A stretch of DNA of 62,586 nt from Streptomyces sp. NRRL F-5630 (GTDB taxonomy: Bacteria; Actinomycetota; Actinomycetes; Streptomycetales; Streptomycetaceae), in the NCBI RefSeq assembly GCF_000719475.1, contig NZ_JOGO01000047.1, positions 1 to 62,586 of the forward strand. The letters run 5' to 3'. Positions 15,410-25,306 of this stretch are shown here, piece after piece. Every line of letters begins with the position of its first letter. The stretch's first letter is position 1. The notes below the pieces were generated by a model. The model was not told where the DNA came from and did no database searches. It was given only the letters and a program-made list of their open reading frames with translations. The translations under genes and the position numbers were made by a program.

Positions 15410-15763
15410 CTACGGCTTGTTGCCGAAGCGACGGCGTTTGGAGGCTTTGCTCCACCCCCTGGAAGTCGATGCGGGGGAAGGCGCGGAGCGGGCCGAGGGG
15501 CGGAAGATGAGGGTCAGGCCCTCGTGATCGACTGGATGCCACTTGTGGTCGTGGGTGCGGAAGGCGTAGCCCTGTTCGGAGTCGGTGGCGTAGGCGAGCA
15601 GTGCGCGGCCTTGACCGGCGTACTGCCGGACCTCGTCCCACAGGAAGTCCCGGATGCGGGCGGATGGGTTGCCCAGGAAGACACCGGGCGAGATTTCCAG
15701 CAACCAGCGGGTGAGCAGGCCGCGCAGACCTACCGGGCAATGGGTGAGGACGATGACGGTCAC
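15410..15763 (-). CDS. cas2e: CRISPR-associated endoribonuclease Cas2, type I-E
   Basis: 117 aa of the Cas2e type, with the ferredoxin-like start VIVLTHCPVGLRGLLTRWL and the segment GVFLGNPSARIRDFLWDEV characteristic of I-E Cas2. It forms the spacer-acquisition complex with Cas1. It is the last gene of the cas operon and overlaps cas1 by 4 bp. The array lies downstream across the leader. Confidence 0.93.
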   Translation of the reverse strand: MTVIVLTHCPVGLRGLLTRWLLEISPGVFLGNPSARIRDFLWDEVRQYAGQGRALLAYATDSEQGYAFRTHDHKWHPVDHEGLTLIFRPSARSAPSPASTSRGWSKASKRRRFGNKP

Positions 15764-16773
15764 CAGATGACTCCGTGCCGCACCTTGTCGTCCTGGGTCC
15801 AGACGTCCTGCGCGCCGAAGGTGGCGCCTCCGGTTGCCCCCTGATCGCCGTAGTTGCGGCCGGCTGCCAGCTCTGCGCCCCGGTCGGAGTGCAAGGTGAC
15901 GTGATCACGTTCGTCCGGATGACCGGTACCCGCGGGCGCGAGGAGTGCCTGGATGTCCCGTACGCACCGGTCGAGCAGCCGGGTGGAGTTGATGCGGTCC
16001 CGCAGCGCGCGCCGGGTGCGGGAGCCGATGTCCTCGGGTCCCTCCGCGGCGACCTCGAAGGCCACGGGGATGCCGATGTCCGTCTTGTAGAAGTCGGCCA
16101 CGTCCAGCACGAAGGAGAGTTCGTGGCCGGAGTGGACGAAGCCGAGACCCGGTGTGCAGCCCAGGGCCGTCACGACGGCCTGGGCGATGCCGTACATGCA
16201 CTGCGCCGCGGCGGTCACGGCCTGATTGGGGGCATCGCCCGAGTTGAAGTCTCCCGGTGTGTACCGCCGGCCGTGCCACGGGACGCCGGTCCGGGCCGCC
16301 TGTTCGGCGTAGCACCGCTTGACGCGATCCCCCTCCCGGCCGAGGAGCTGGCGGCGGGTGCATCCGGCCGGGTCCTCGTCCGGGAAGCGGAGGCGGTACA
16401 TGGCCCTGGCGACATCGAGCCGGGTGCGCTGGTTCGCCCAGGCCGTGGCCTGGGCTTCCAGGAGGGCCGAGGAGCGGTTCAACGCCCGTCCCCCGGCGTA
16501 GAAGCGCACGCCGTGCTCGCCGACCCACACCACCACCGCGCCGCTCTCCCCCAGAACAGCCATGGCCTGGTGGGTGATCCGGGTACCGGGGCCGAGCAGC
16601 AGGCAACCGATCGTCGCGGACGGGATGTGGCGTACGCCCTCCGCGTCCTCGGCGGTGAGGGCGTTGGCGTCGCGGTGGACGGTGCAGCGTTCCAGGTAGA
16701 CGAAGGACAGTCGTTCACCGACGCGGGTGAGCCGGCGCGGACCGGAGGCGGGACGCTTGCTGACAGTGGCCAT
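15760..16773 (-). CDS. cas1e: CRISPR-associated integrase Cas1, type I-E
   Basis: 337 aa. The catalytic set appears as Glu in LLGREGDRVK, His in LGFVHSGHELS and Asp in FVLDVADFYKTD, so spacer integration should be possible. The length is slightly above E. coli Cas1. Only 3 nt separate it from cas6e, within one operon. Confidence 0.95.
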   Translation of the reverse strand: MATVSKRPASGPRRLTRVGERLSFVYLERCTVHRDANALTAEDAEGVRHIPSATIGCLLLGPGTRITHQAMAVLGESGAVVVWVGEHGVRFYAGGRALNRSSALLEAQATAWANQRTRLDVARAMYRLRFPDEDPAGCTRRQLLGREGDRVKRCYAEQAARTGVPWHGRRYTPGDFNSGDAPNQAVTAAAQCMYGIAQAVVTALGCTPGLGFVHSGHELSFVLDVADFYKTDIGIPVAFEVAAEGPEDIGSRTRRALRDRINSTRLLDRCVRDIQALLAPAGTGHPDERDHVTLHSDRGAELAAGRNYGDQGATGGATFGAQDVWTQDDKVRHGVIW

Positions 16774-16776
16774 CCG

Positions 16777-17487
16777 CTACTCCGTGGGCGCCAGGGTCAT
16801 GAGCCCGCAGCCGTACGCCTTGTCCTTGCCCAAGCCCGAGGTGAGGGTGCGGCGGAAGACGGCGGGGTCGAGGACCCGCAGGCGACCGTCGAAGGTGACC
16901 CGGGTCAGCTTCACCTGGTGCGTACGAGTGTCCTTCTCACCGCGCTTCTGGAACATCAGGTCCTTGCGGCTGTGCGCGATGACCTCGTAGGCGTCGATCG
17001 GGGGCAGGTCCTCGCGCGGCTCCGGCTTCTCCAGGACCGCGAAGCCCGCTTCCTGCTGCCGGTTGAGCAGCCACTCCACCTGATGGCGCGGGGTCACGTG
17101 CGCGGTGCGCTTGGTCTGTTCGGCGGGGACGCGCCGGATGCTGTGCACGGGGTTGGCGGTGAGCCGGAAGGACCAGACGTCGTCGGCGGTGATCCGGTCG
17201 AGGAACGTGCCGTACGGCCTTGTCTGCCAGCCTCCCGTCGCCGGCCACCCCGCCTGCTCGACGAGGTGGGTGAGGTCGGGCTCGTCCGGGCTGACGATGT
17301 AGAGCACCACTTCGCTGCGCGCCTGCTGGTCCACCCGCCACAGCACCCGTGAACCGTCCGGCCGCTGTCGCGGCGGCTCCGCGAAGGACGCCAGGACTGC
17401 CGCGTGCAGGCTTTGCGGCGATCCGAGGAGCCGACGCGCGCCGACGCGCGCGGGATTGAGACGGAAGCGGGTCAAGTACACGGTCAT
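16777..17487 (-). CDS. cas6e: crRNA-processing endonuclease Cas6e (Cse3)
   Basis: 236 aa. The start MTVYLTRFRLNP and the block SLHAAVLASF are typical of Cas6e, as is the C-terminal glycine-rich loop with GLGKDKAYGCGLMTLAP, which binds the repeat hairpin. His26-type catalytic histidine is probably the one in SLHAAV. It cleaves pre-crRNA below the stem of the I-E repeat and stays in Cascade. Overlaps cas5e by 4 bp. Confidence 0.93.
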   Translation of the reverse strand: MTVYLTRFRLNPARVGARRLLGSPQSLHAAVLASFAEPPRQRPDGSRVLWRVDQQARSEVVLYIVSPDEPDLTHLVEQAGWPATGGWQTRPYGTFLDRITADDVWSFRLTANPVHSIRRVPAEQTKRTAHVTPRHQVEWLLNRQQEAGFAVLEKPEPREDLPPIDAYEVIAHSRKDLMFQKRGEKDTRTHQVKLTRVTFDGRLRVLDPAVFRRTLTSGLGKDKAYGCGLMTLAPTE

Positions 17488-18212
17488 CCTTCCAGGAGGC
17501 TCATCGGGTCATGGGCAGGCGGGACGAAGGAGCGGCGCGTGGTGCCCAGGGGATGGGGAAGCGAGACCACGGTCGTACGGATCTCGCGCAGCCCGTACCT
17601 GCGGTGGCGCGAGTCGAAACTGAGCGGCTGGTCCCGCTGCCTCTCGCCGGGATCGCCGTCGGCCGCGAGGTCGCCGATCACCTCCAGTTCGACGCGGCGG
17701 TCCCTCGGGTACCGCCGCTGCCATCGGGGGGATGCCTGCCAGGGCTCGGACCGCAGCGCCGTCGCGAGGTCCCCGCGCCGGACGCGCAGATCGATCGGGC
17801 GGGACGGTGGGCAGGAGCGGCGGCCCAGGAACGGCAGGAACACCGGCGCGCGGACGGCCGCCAGCAATTCGTCCACGAGGTCGGCGGCCCCTTCCACGGC
17901 TGCGACGAAGACGGCGTCGGACAGGTAGAAGCGTTCCGACACCGGCATGCTCGCGCCGGTATCGAGGTGCCGCGCGATCTGGAAGTCGCGCACGCGGGTG
18001 TCCGGCTGGTCGAGCCGGACGGCGAAGCGGAGGGCGGCGAGATCGGAGAGATCGGCGCCGCGTTCGCGCCCCTGGGCGGCGGCGAGCAGCCCGATGACTC
18101 CGCTCTTGGTGGGGGCCCGCTCCGTCGCACGCCGCGTGAACCGTGACGAGGTCCCCCATGCCTGGAGGGGACCCGCGAGGCACAGGGTCAGGACGCTTGT
18201 ACTCCGGTTCAC
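17484..18212 (-). CDS. cas5e: Cascade subunit Cas5e
   Basis: 242 aa. The N-terminal LCLAGPLQAWGTSSRF and the RATERAPTKSGVIGLLAAAQG block are diagnostic of Cas5e, which caps the 5' handle of the crRNA. The GTG start at 18212 overlaps the cas7e stop, shortening the longer open frame to the family length. Confidence 0.93.
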   Translation of the reverse strand: MNRSTSVLTLCLAGPLQAWGTSSRFTRRATERAPTKSGVIGLLAAAQGRERGADLSDLAALRFAVRLDQPDTRVRDFQIARHLDTGASMPVSERFYLSDAVFVAAVEGAADLVDELLAAVRAPVFLPFLGRRSCPPSRPIDLRVRRGDLATALRSEPWQASPRWQRRYPRDRRVELEVIGDLAADGDPGERQRDQPLSFDSRHRRYGLREIRTTVVSLPHPLGTTRRSFVPPAHDPMSLLEG

Positions 18213-19459
18213 GCCCGAGCCGTCCGGGCCTCGGGCATACGGGCTTCCGGTACGCCGGCCTCGGGCGTACGGGCGGGCAGGCGCGCCGCGACGGCCTCCC
18301 CCACCTCGCGGACGAGTTCCTCCAGGCCCACGGCGGTTCCGAGCGCGGCGAGCGGTTCGGTGGCGGTGCCTGCCCTGAGCACCCAGCTCGGGTCCCCGCT
18401 CACCCCGTACGCCTTCTCGATGTCCGCCACATAGCCGGCCAGTTGGGCGCACGCGCCGCGCAGGTGCCCGCCGGCGCCGAGGGGAGCGACGACCGGCTCC
18501 TCGAACGCGCCGACGAAGCTGATGGGGCGGGCCGAGCGGAGGGTGACGATCACCGCGTCGGGGAGCGTCTGGTTGGCGAAGGTGTTGGCCTTGCCCGTGG
18601 GCATGGACTGGACGAAGGCGCGCAGGAAGGCGTCCACCGCGCGGTGGACCGGCTGGTCCTTGTCCTCGTCGGAACGTACGCCCGTACCGAGGTTGTCCTG
18701 CAGCCGGTCCACGTCGAGAGCGGCGTAGCGGTAGAGCGTCGCCGAGTTGAACTCGACGGTGCCGATCATGCCGGCGCCGGAATCCTCCGCGCCCTCGTTC
18801 TCGTCATCCACCGCCGTGAAGTAGTCCGATTCGTTCTCCACCGCGTGCACGCTGAGGGCGTGGGCGACCTGCGCGGCCGCGTCGACATTGAGGTCGGTGG
18901 AGTCGGCGACCATGCGGCCGAACAGGGCGATGTCCACCGAGTGCTGGGTATCGGCGATCTTCTTCGCCTTCTCCTTGTTCGCCTTGACCTTGAAGAACGC
19001 CTTGCTGTCAGCGGCACCGCTGACGGCGTGCTCCGCGAGCCCGTCGAGTTGCCGCCGGCTGAGGAACATCAGGTACGTGGATTCCGGCGGCGGCTCCGGC
19101 AGGTCGTTCTTCTTCGCCTTCTCGGCCTTGCGGAGCGGGATCGGGAACTTCGAGCCGGTCGCGGCGGTCAGCGTCTCCACGGCCAGGTTCATTGCCGACT
19201 CCTCACTGAGCGAGGGGTCCAGGGACTTGATGCGAGAGGCGAGCTGGACCGGGACCTGGCGGGTGCGCACGCCGAGTTCCCGTGGGTCGAGGAATGCGTT
19301 GAACGCTTGCCTCGTCGCCCGTTTCCACGCCTGGCTGCTGACCCGTGCGCGGCGCACACCACCGTAGAAAGCGCTTTTCGGAGCGCCGGTGTCGTCGCGG
19401 TTGAGGTTGCTCGGCGGCACCGTTTGCAGCACGTGTACGTCGATGATGGTGCGGGTCAC
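18209..19459 (-). CDS. cas7e: Cascade backbone subunit Cas7e (Cse4)
   Basis: 416 aa including the Val read as Met at GTG 19459. The start IIDVHVLQTVPPSNLNRDD followed by GAPKSAFYGG and RRARVSSQAWKRATR is the standard Cas7e N-terminus that grips the crRNA. The C-terminal part contains SARPISFVGAFEEPV. Six copies should form the Cascade backbone. The long upstream open frame beyond 19459 is not part of the gene because it overlaps cse2. Confidence 0.94.
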   Translation of the reverse strand: MTRTIIDVHVLQTVPPSNLNRDDTGAPKSAFYGGVRRARVSSQAWKRATRQAFNAFLDPRELGVRTRQVPVQLASRIKSLDPSLSEESAMNLAVETLTAATGSKFPIPLRKAEKAKKNDLPEPPPESTYLMFLSRRQLDGLAEHAVSGAADSKAFFKVKANKEKAKKIADTQHSVDIALFGRMVADSTDLNVDAAAQVAHALSVHAVENESDYFTAVDDENEGAEDSGAGMIGTVEFNSATLYRYAALDVDRLQDNLGTGVRSDEDKDQPVHRAVDAFLRAFVQSMPTGKANTFANQTLPDAVIVTLRSARPISFVGAFEEPVVAPLGAGGHLRGACAQLAGYVADIEKAYGVSGDPSWVLRAGTATEPLAALGTAVGLEELVREVGEAVAARLPARTPEAGVPEARMPEARTARA

Positions 19460-20157
19460 GGGGTGTCGTCCTCCGTCGTGATCGGGTCGAGCGGCTGGTG
19501 GTCCTCGCCGGAGTTGGACGCGGGCGTCGCGGGCTTGGCGAGTACGAGGTAGGAGCGGCCCCACGAGCGGCGCACGCCCTGCGCGCCTCCCGGGAGCGTC
19601 CACCGGTGGAGCTGGTCGGCGAGCAGCCCGTAGTCGAGCGGGATTTCCTCCCGGCGCAGGAGCAGTACGAGTTCGCGCAGCCTCGTGGCCAGCACCACCG
19701 GAGTGGCGGCCGTCCCCGCGCGGACGAAACGCCTGCGCGTCGGCTCGTCGATCGCCGCTCCGGGGGTGAGCCGCCGTACCGCTGTACCGAGTTCGGGGCC
19801 GGGCCTGCGGTGCATCCGCGAGACGTGGTGGGACTGCTGGTGCAGCGACCACAGCGTGACGGCCGTGTGCGCCGCCTCCTCGGCGCGCAGGAACTCCTCC
19901 TCGCTGAACGTGCCCTGCGCGTAGCGCTCGTAAAGCGGTTCGGTTCCGGTGAGGCCCCACAGGTCGGGCACCTCACCGGGGGCGCGCCCCACGCCCCGGC
20001 GGAGCCGGGCCAGGGCGGCCACGGCGTCGCTCTGGTCCTTGAGGTACCGGCTCTGCAGCGCCTTGATGTGCTGGTGCACGGCGCTGCCCACCGGCCCGAG
20101 CCGGGGGGCCGGGCGCGCGTCGGCGGAGGGGGCGGGGGCGGGGGGCGACGAGGTCAT
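19456..20157 (-). CDS. cse2: Cascade small subunit Cse2 (Cas11e)
   Basis: 233 aa, alpha-helical and Arg-rich as expected. Typical features are DQSDAVAALARLRRGVG (about 43-59) and the C-terminal ALARLRR-like helices with RFVRAGTAATPVVLATRLREL. ATG 20157 overlaps the stop of the fused cas3-cse1 gene. The C-terminal acidic tail (about 210-233) is longer than usual. Confidence 0.9.
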   Translation of the reverse strand: MTSSPPAPAPSADARPAPRLGPVGSAVHQHIKALQSRYLKDQSDAVAALARLRRGVGRAPGEVPDLWGLTGTEPLYERYAQGTFSEEEFLRAEEAAHTAVTLWSLHQQSHHVSRMHRRPGPELGTAVRRLTPGAAIDEPTRRRFVRAGTAATPVVLATRLRELVLLLRREEIPLDYGLLADQLHRWTLPGGAQGVRRSWGRSYLVLAKPATPASNSGEDHQPLDPITTEDDTP

Positions 20158-23100
20158 GCGGGCGACTCCACGGGAGCGGGCCGGGGGGAATTGGGTGTGT
20201 CGTGGTCGGTGGTCAGGAACTCCCGGAGGCGGGTCCGGAACCGCAGTTCGGCGGCGGCCTCGTTGAGCCAGCGCGTGCCCTTGCCGGTCTCCACGAGGCG
20301 CCCTTCCCAGGCCGCCGGCCCGGCACCGTCGAGCAGGCGCTCGCCCAGCTCCGTGACGAGTCGCCGGACCTCCTGTTTCCACCGGTCGCGGTGTTCCTCC
20401 GGGTCGGAGGTGCCGCCCAGGTCGCGCAGCCAGCGGCGGTAGTGCGTGTCGAGGGTCCCGAATCCCAGGTCGCGGGCGGTGTTCCGGCCCGGCTCCGGGT
20501 CGGTGCCGACAGTGAGGGCGAGGTCGGCGGCGAGCTGGGCGAGTGCGCCGACCGCCTTCTCGGCGTCGTGCAGGGCATCCACGGCTTTGTCGCCGTACCG
20601 CCGGTCCGCCTGGTGCAACAGGACAGCGGGCATCAGCACTCCGTCGTCCACCACCTCGTCGATCACCGATTGCTGCGTCCCGTAGCGCGCACCGATGACA
20701 CGGGTGCGGATCAGGTAGCCCCGTGGGAGCAGCCCCTCGGTGGTGAGCTGCGCGGCCCACTGCACCACCTTCGGAGCCAGCCGCTCCGCACCGTCCGGCC
20801 CTTGCGCAGTGCCGGTCTCGCGGCCGGCGAGCAGCCCGTCCATGCCGCGCCACGCCATACGCGATGGATCGTGTTCCCTTGGCAGGTAGACGAGGCTCTC
20901 CTGGCGCTTCTTCTCCTGGGCCGGGCTGCGCCGCCAGCTCGTCATCGGCTCGTGCCCGTGCCGGTTGTGCGGTTCGAGGCCGTCGCCGTACGCGAGGACC
21001 ACGCCGTGCACGCCGTCCGCGTCGTGGTGCAGCCGGATGCGGCGGGACTGCCAGGTGTAGAGGTCACGCAAGCCGTACGGGCGCTGGCCGAGGTCCAGGG
21101 CCGGGGCGGGGCCGCTCGCCTCCGCTCGCCAGGCGGGGCGGTCGGCCTTAGCCGCGTGCACCCCCGGGGTGTCGCCCGCGATCAGGTTGAGCAGCAGCGT
21201 CTCGTGGAGGTTGTCGCCTTCGAGCAGGACACCGCCCAGGTTGCCCGCCCACGCCGGGCCTTGGGGATACCCCTTACCGGCTTTCACCCGGGAATCGCCC
21301 ACCGCACCGGACTTGATGCCGGAGGTGTCGTACGCCTGCGCGTGCACGAGCCACCGGGCCGCCTCCGCGAAGCCGAGCCGGTCGACGCCGGGCCTGCGCA
21401 TGCTGAAGAACGGGTCCCCGTTCGGCACGTCGGCGACGAGGCGGTTGAGCGAGAAGACCTCGTCCTTCGCCGTACGGAGTCCCGGGGCCTGGAAGAACGG
21501 GTACTCGGGATGGAGCAGGTCGAAGCGCTCGCGGTGCTGGTGCAGATAGGCGGCCACGGGGGCGGCGTAGGCGGACTGCGAAAGCCACAGCTCCTCCCAC
21601 GCGTCCATGTCGGCGGGCGCCATGTCCCCGCCCGGTTCGGAGAGTGCGTCGTACAGGAGCGCGAGCAGCAGCCGTGTCAGCGCGAAGTCCTGCGTCGGCA
21701 GGTCGCCGACGAGCCGGCGGATGTCCCGCGCCTGGTCGAAAACCTCCGGCAGGGACAGTTCACGCTCGGAGCCGTCCTTGAGGAGAACGGGGAGCCACGG
21801 GCGGCTGGTGAGGTCGAAGGAGGGGGCCGCGGAGGGCGGGGCGGGGTGCGGCCCGCCGTCTGGAGGCTGGCGCGTCTGCTGATCCGCGGGCGGTTTAATT
21901 CCTGCTGGGCGGTCCGGATTCCCGCCCTCCGCACGGCCCGACTTCCCGTCCGTGACGCGGTCCGGCTTCCCCTCCGCGTTCGCGTCCGCACTCGTCACCA
22001 GCAATCCCTCCTCGGGGTCATACACGAGTTGCTGACCGGCGAGGGCCGCGCGACCCTCCTCGTCCAGCGCGAGGATCAGTTCCCCGGCGATCCAGTGGCT
22101 CTCCTTCTCCTGCCAGGCGGGGACGTACACCTCCTCCAACTCGGCGAGCGTCCGGTCCAGCGTCTGGGGGGACGACGTGAAGTGATACGGCAGTCGCAGG
22201 CCACTCGCCGCCACCGCACGGGCGGCCCGTGCCGAGGGCACGGCGTCGACGGGCAGTTCGAGACCTCCCCTGCCCTTGTCCAGCCAGGGCAGGGTGCACA
22301 GGCTGCCGTCGACGCGGCGTCTGACCACCAGGACCTCCAGGCCTTCCTTCGTGTCCCGGACCTGTGCGCGCCCGACGGGGGTGTCGTCCGCGTCTCCGAC
22401 ACCGGCGTCGATCCAGCCGATGAGGGGACGTCCGGCCTTGCGCACCTCGTCGAGGCGAAAGACCTCAGCTTTTTGGCTCTGGCGCTCGCGCGCTGTGCGG
22501 TGCTTGTCCCGGGCTGGGACGAGCACCGGCTCCCACTCGGGCGGGCAGGGGTCCTCCCCGCCGTACGCCCGCTGCACGAGCGGACTGATGTCCTCGGGCA
22601 GGCGCAGTGGACGTCCCGCCGCTCCGGCTGTCCCGAGGTGCGGGGCGAGTACCGCGAGGCTGCGCAGCAGCGCGTACGAGCCGTAGATCGCGGCAGAGCC
22701 GGGAGCAGGCTCGGGGGCCGGGCCCGTCTCCCAGTCGACGCCGGTGACGAGGCAGCGTGCTTGCCGCAGTCGCGCGGGACGCCTCTCCTGGTCCTGACCG
22801 CGCGGATGCCGATGCAGCCTGCCCATGCGCTGGAGCAGCAGGTCCACGGGGCATAGATCGCTCACGAGCAGGTCGAAGTCCACATCGAGCGACTGCTCGG
22901 CCACTTGGCTGGCGACCACGATGTGCGCGTCTCGCGGGCGTTGAGAGGAGTTGCCGTCGGGGCCGGGCGGTCCGAACCGGGCGAGCAACTCGGCGTCCTT
23001 GCGCGCGCGGTCGAGGTCCACGAAGCGGGCGTGGGCCACGGTGACGTGGTCGGCGCCGAACCGCTCCCGCAGGACCGCGGCCGTGTCCATCACCCGGTCC

Positions 23101-24929
23101 ACGGTGTTCCGCACCACCAACGCGCAGCCGCCTTCCGCCAATTCGGCGTCGAGCCTGTCGGCGAGCGCGTCGTCGTCCAGCTTCTCCAGCAGTACGGGGC
23201 CGCCACGCCCGGACGCGGCGGCGACACGTTGCACTGGTTCCCGGCCGGGGGCGACCCCCGTGAGGAGGGGGTAGCCGGTCGCGTCGGCGAGGGGCGCCGC
23301 GTCCTCCCCGGTGTACGCGGCTGCCAGTTCGGCGCGTCGCCGCGCGGGGAGCGTCGCCGACAGCACGACGACGGGGACCCGGTACGCTCCCAGCCACGCC
23401 AGCACGCGATCGAGATACGCGTTCATGTAGGTGTCGTAGGCGTGGACCTCGTCGATGACGACGACCTTGCCGGCCATCGCCAGGTGCCGCAGTGCCAAGT
23501 GCCTGCTCTTGAGGCCCGCCATCAGCAGTTGGTCGATCGTGCCGACCGCGAACGAGGCGAGCAAGCCCTTCTTCCGGCCGCGCAGCCACTGATGCGCGAC
23601 GAGTTCCGCGGGTGCCGCCCTCCATGCGCTGTCCGGGCGTTCCTGCCGGAGGCTGTGGGAGCTGTCGCCTTCGTCGTAGGCGTCGACAGCCGCGATGGTG
23701 CGGTGACTCTCGCGCATCAGCGCGGCGTAGTCCTCCTGCAATGCCGACTTCGCGTGAGCCAGCAGGACGGAGCGCTGCTCACGACCGCGCCCGATGCTCT
23801 CGCCCGCGCTGGAGGGAAGGCGGTCGAGCCACCGCAGCAGCCTGGGGAACATCGCGTTGCTCGTCGCCATGGTCGGCAGGGCGACGTAGCAGCCGCCCGC
23901 GCCCGAGCGCGCCGCGAACACCTCCGCGACCGCGAGCGCGGCCTCGGTCTTCCCCTCCCCCATCGGCGCCTCGATGACGAGCATGCCCGGCCGCTCCATG
24001 TCCCGGGCCATAGCGAGGGCCTGTTCCTGCACGGGCCGGACGACGGCGCCGGGCGGCAGCGCGAAGCGAGAGGCGTAGAACTCCGCGGCGGAGGCTTCCG
24101 GTTCTTCGGGCTCCCAAGGGGCGGGGAGCAAGAGGCCCTGCCAGGCTGCGGCTACCCGCTCCGCCTCCTCGCGCGGATGTTCCTCGGGGAAGTAGGGGAA
24201 GAGATCCGGATTGCTCGCGATCCAGTCGGAAACGATGACGGTCGCGGTGAGCAGCACCTGAACGGTCTGCGGCAACTTCACCGTCCGCCATGCGGTGAGG
24301 CGATCCTCCACCCCGAAGGCGAGGGCACACGCGTCGAGCAACTCGTCCTGCACGGCGCGCCACTGCGGCTCGGCGGAACCCTGCGTGCGCAGGAGTTCCG
24401 GATGCGCGTCGAGGTTGTGGAGCTGCATGTGGTCCGGCGGGACGCCGTGGTGTCCTCCCGCCATGACAGCGAACTGAGCGGATGCCCTGTGCGTCCAGCC
24501 GCGCCGCTCCTCCAGCCACTCCTGAAGCAGCACCTGTCCCGCGAGCCCGTGCGGGGCCATCCGGCGGTCCTCGCCGAGCTGCTTGCTGGTCCGCATATCG
24601 AGCCCAGCCGCAGTCATCACGCCCGCCAGCTCCTCGACTTGGCAGGCGAAAGCCGGAGTGGCTTTACCGATGTCATGCGTCCCCGCCAACCACACGCACA
24701 AGGAGCGCGCGTCAGCCGCCCCGCCGGGCAACGGCTCCGCGATCAAATCCTTGATGTTCCGCGGCAACCAGTGATCCCACAGCAGCCCCGCGACCGCTGC
24801 GCTGTCCGCCATGTGCCGCCACAACGGCAGCCACTTCCCCGTATCTCGGTCGTGCTTGGCCCACACGGTACGGGCGGCGCCGGTCAGCCGATCGCCGAGC
24901 GGCGTGGGTGCATTGAGGTGATCGGGCAC
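20154..24929 (-). CDS. cas3-cse1: Natural Cas3-Cse1 (Cas3-Cas8e) fusion protein
   Basis: 1591 aa. The N-terminal HD nuclease has His39 (WRHM) and the His85-Asp86 pair (LAGTHDIGK). The SF2 helicase follows with Walker A APMGEGKT near 323, DEVH near 493, an SAT motif (LSATLP), and QRMGRLHRH near 703. A low-complexity Gly/Pro/Asp linker spans about 985-1035. From about 1036 the large Cascade subunit Cse1 begins with FDLTSRPWLPVLLKDGS and runs to the end (about 555 aa). No stop or frameshift interrupts the junction. Such fusions are known from a few Streptomyces and other actinobacteria; they tether the nuclease to Cascade. Start GTG 24929 lacks a clear RBS. Confidence 0.95.
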   Translation of the reverse strand: MPDHLNAPTPLGDRLTGAARTVWAKHDRDTGKWLPLWRHMADSAAVAGLLWDHWLPRNIKDLIAEPLPGGAADARSLCVWLAGTHDIGKATPAFACQVEELAGVMTAAGLDMRTSKQLGEDRRMAPHGLAGQVLLQEWLEERRGWTHRASAQFAVMAGGHHGVPPDHMQLHNLDAHPELLRTQGSAEPQWRAVQDELLDACALAFGVEDRLTAWRTVKLPQTVQVLLTATVIVSDWIASNPDLFPYFPEEHPREEAERVAAAWQGLLLPAPWEPEEPEASAAEFYASRFALPPGAVVRPVQEQALAMARDMERPGMLVIEAPMGEGKTEAALAVAEVFAARSGAGGCYVALPTMATSNAMFPRLLRWLDRLPSSAGESIGRGREQRSVLLAHAKSALQEDYAALMRESHRTIAAVDAYDEGDSSHSLRQERPDSAWRAAPAELVAHQWLRGRKKGLLASFAVGTIDQLLMAGLKSRHLALRHLAMAGKVVVIDEVHAYDTYMNAYLDRVLAWLGAYRVPVVVLSATLPARRRAELAAAYTGEDAAPLADATGYPLLTGVAPGREPVQRVAAASGRGGPVLLEKLDDDALADRLDAELAEGGCALVVRNTVDRVMDTAAVLRERFGADHVTVAHARFVDLDRARKDAELLARFGPPGPDGNSSQRPRDAHIVVASQVAEQSLDVDFDLLVSDLCPVDLLLQRMGRLHRHPRGQDQERRPARLRQARCLVTGVDWETGPAPEPAPGSAAIYGSYALLRSLAVLAPHLGTAGAAGRPLRLPEDISPLVQRAYGGEDPCPPEWEPVLVPARDKHRTARERQSQKAEVFRLDEVRKAGRPLIGWIDAGVGDADDTPVGRAQVRDTKEGLEVLVVRRRVDGSLCTLPWLDKGRGGLELPVDAVPSARAARAVAASGLRLPYHFTSSPQTLDRTLAELEEVYVPAWQEKESHWIAGELILALDEEGRAALAGQQLVYDPEEGLLVTSADANAEGKPDRVTDGKSGRAEGGNPDRPAGIKPPADQQTRQPPDGGPHPAPPSAAPSFDLTSRPWLPVLLKDGSERELSLPEVFDQARDIRRLVGDLPTQDFALTRLLLALLYDALSEPGGDMAPADMDAWEELWLSQSAYAAPVAAYLHQHRERFDLLHPEYPFFQAPGLRTAKDEVFSLNRLVADVPNGDPFFSMRRPGVDRLGFAEAARWLVHAQAYDTSGIKSGAVGDSRVKAGKGYPQGPAWAGNLGGVLLEGDNLHETLLLNLIAGDTPGVHAAKADRPAWRAEASGPAPALDLGQRPYGLRDLYTWQSRRIRLHHDADGVHGVVLAYGDGLEPHNRHGHEPMTSWRRSPAQEKKRQESLVYLPREHDPSRMAWRGMDGLLAGRETGTAQGPDGAERLAPKVVQWAAQLTTEGLLPRGYLIRTRVIGARYGTQQSVIDEVVDDGVLMPAVLLHQADRRYGDKAVDALHDAEKAVGALAQLAADLALTVGTDPEPGRNTARDLGFGTLDTHYRRWLRDLGGTSDPEEHRDRWKQEVRRLVTELGERLLDGAGPAAWEGRLVETGKGTRWLNEAAAELRFRTRLREFLTTDHDTPNSPRPAPVESPA

Positions 24930-25060
24930 GGCGGCTAGTGAACAGGGAACTGGAAAGGCATATGCGCGATGTTCTAAATTGATCAGAATTTTTCCAGTTC
25001 AATCAATCTTGAAAAGATTATGTACCGCGTGTAATACGGAACGCGGCTTTGTCGCGGTTG
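24930..25060 (-). promoter_or_regulatory. AT-rich promoter region of the cas operon
   Basis: Unlike its surroundings, 24960-25030 is AT-rich, with TTGATTGAACTGG and TTTAGAACAT on the minus strand that could serve as -35 and -10, and the short inverted repeat TTCAA/TTGAA. The rest of the gap up to 25306 holds no gene I can support. Low GC may mark acquired DNA or an H-NS-like (Lsr2) target. Confidence 0.5.
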
Positions 25061-25306
25061 AGATCTCCTCCCTGCCTCCCCCTCCCGTGAGGTACATAGC
25101 CGCGTGAACACCCCTGCGGGTCAGGAACGCCGGGCCCTCCTCCCGCTCGCCCGGTCGGCTCGCGTGCCCGCGCTGCCGCCCCTGCCGTGTCCCTCGGCGG
25201 GGACGGTTCCGGGCGGCGGGGCCTTGTTCGGGGAAGTGGGGCATATTTGTACGGGCGTACGCGGACCAACCCCGTACCTCTCCCGCTTCCCGGAGGAATG
25301 CTCCCC

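Noticed and set aside
20202..22856. 884-codon open frame on the + strand
   Set aside because: It is antisense to the Cas3-Cse1 gene, Arg/Gly-rich and without motifs; a GC-composition shadow.
24930..25306. A second CRISPR array upstream of cas3
   Set aside because: No repeat unit of the 14831-15101 type occurs here; the region is only AT-rich.
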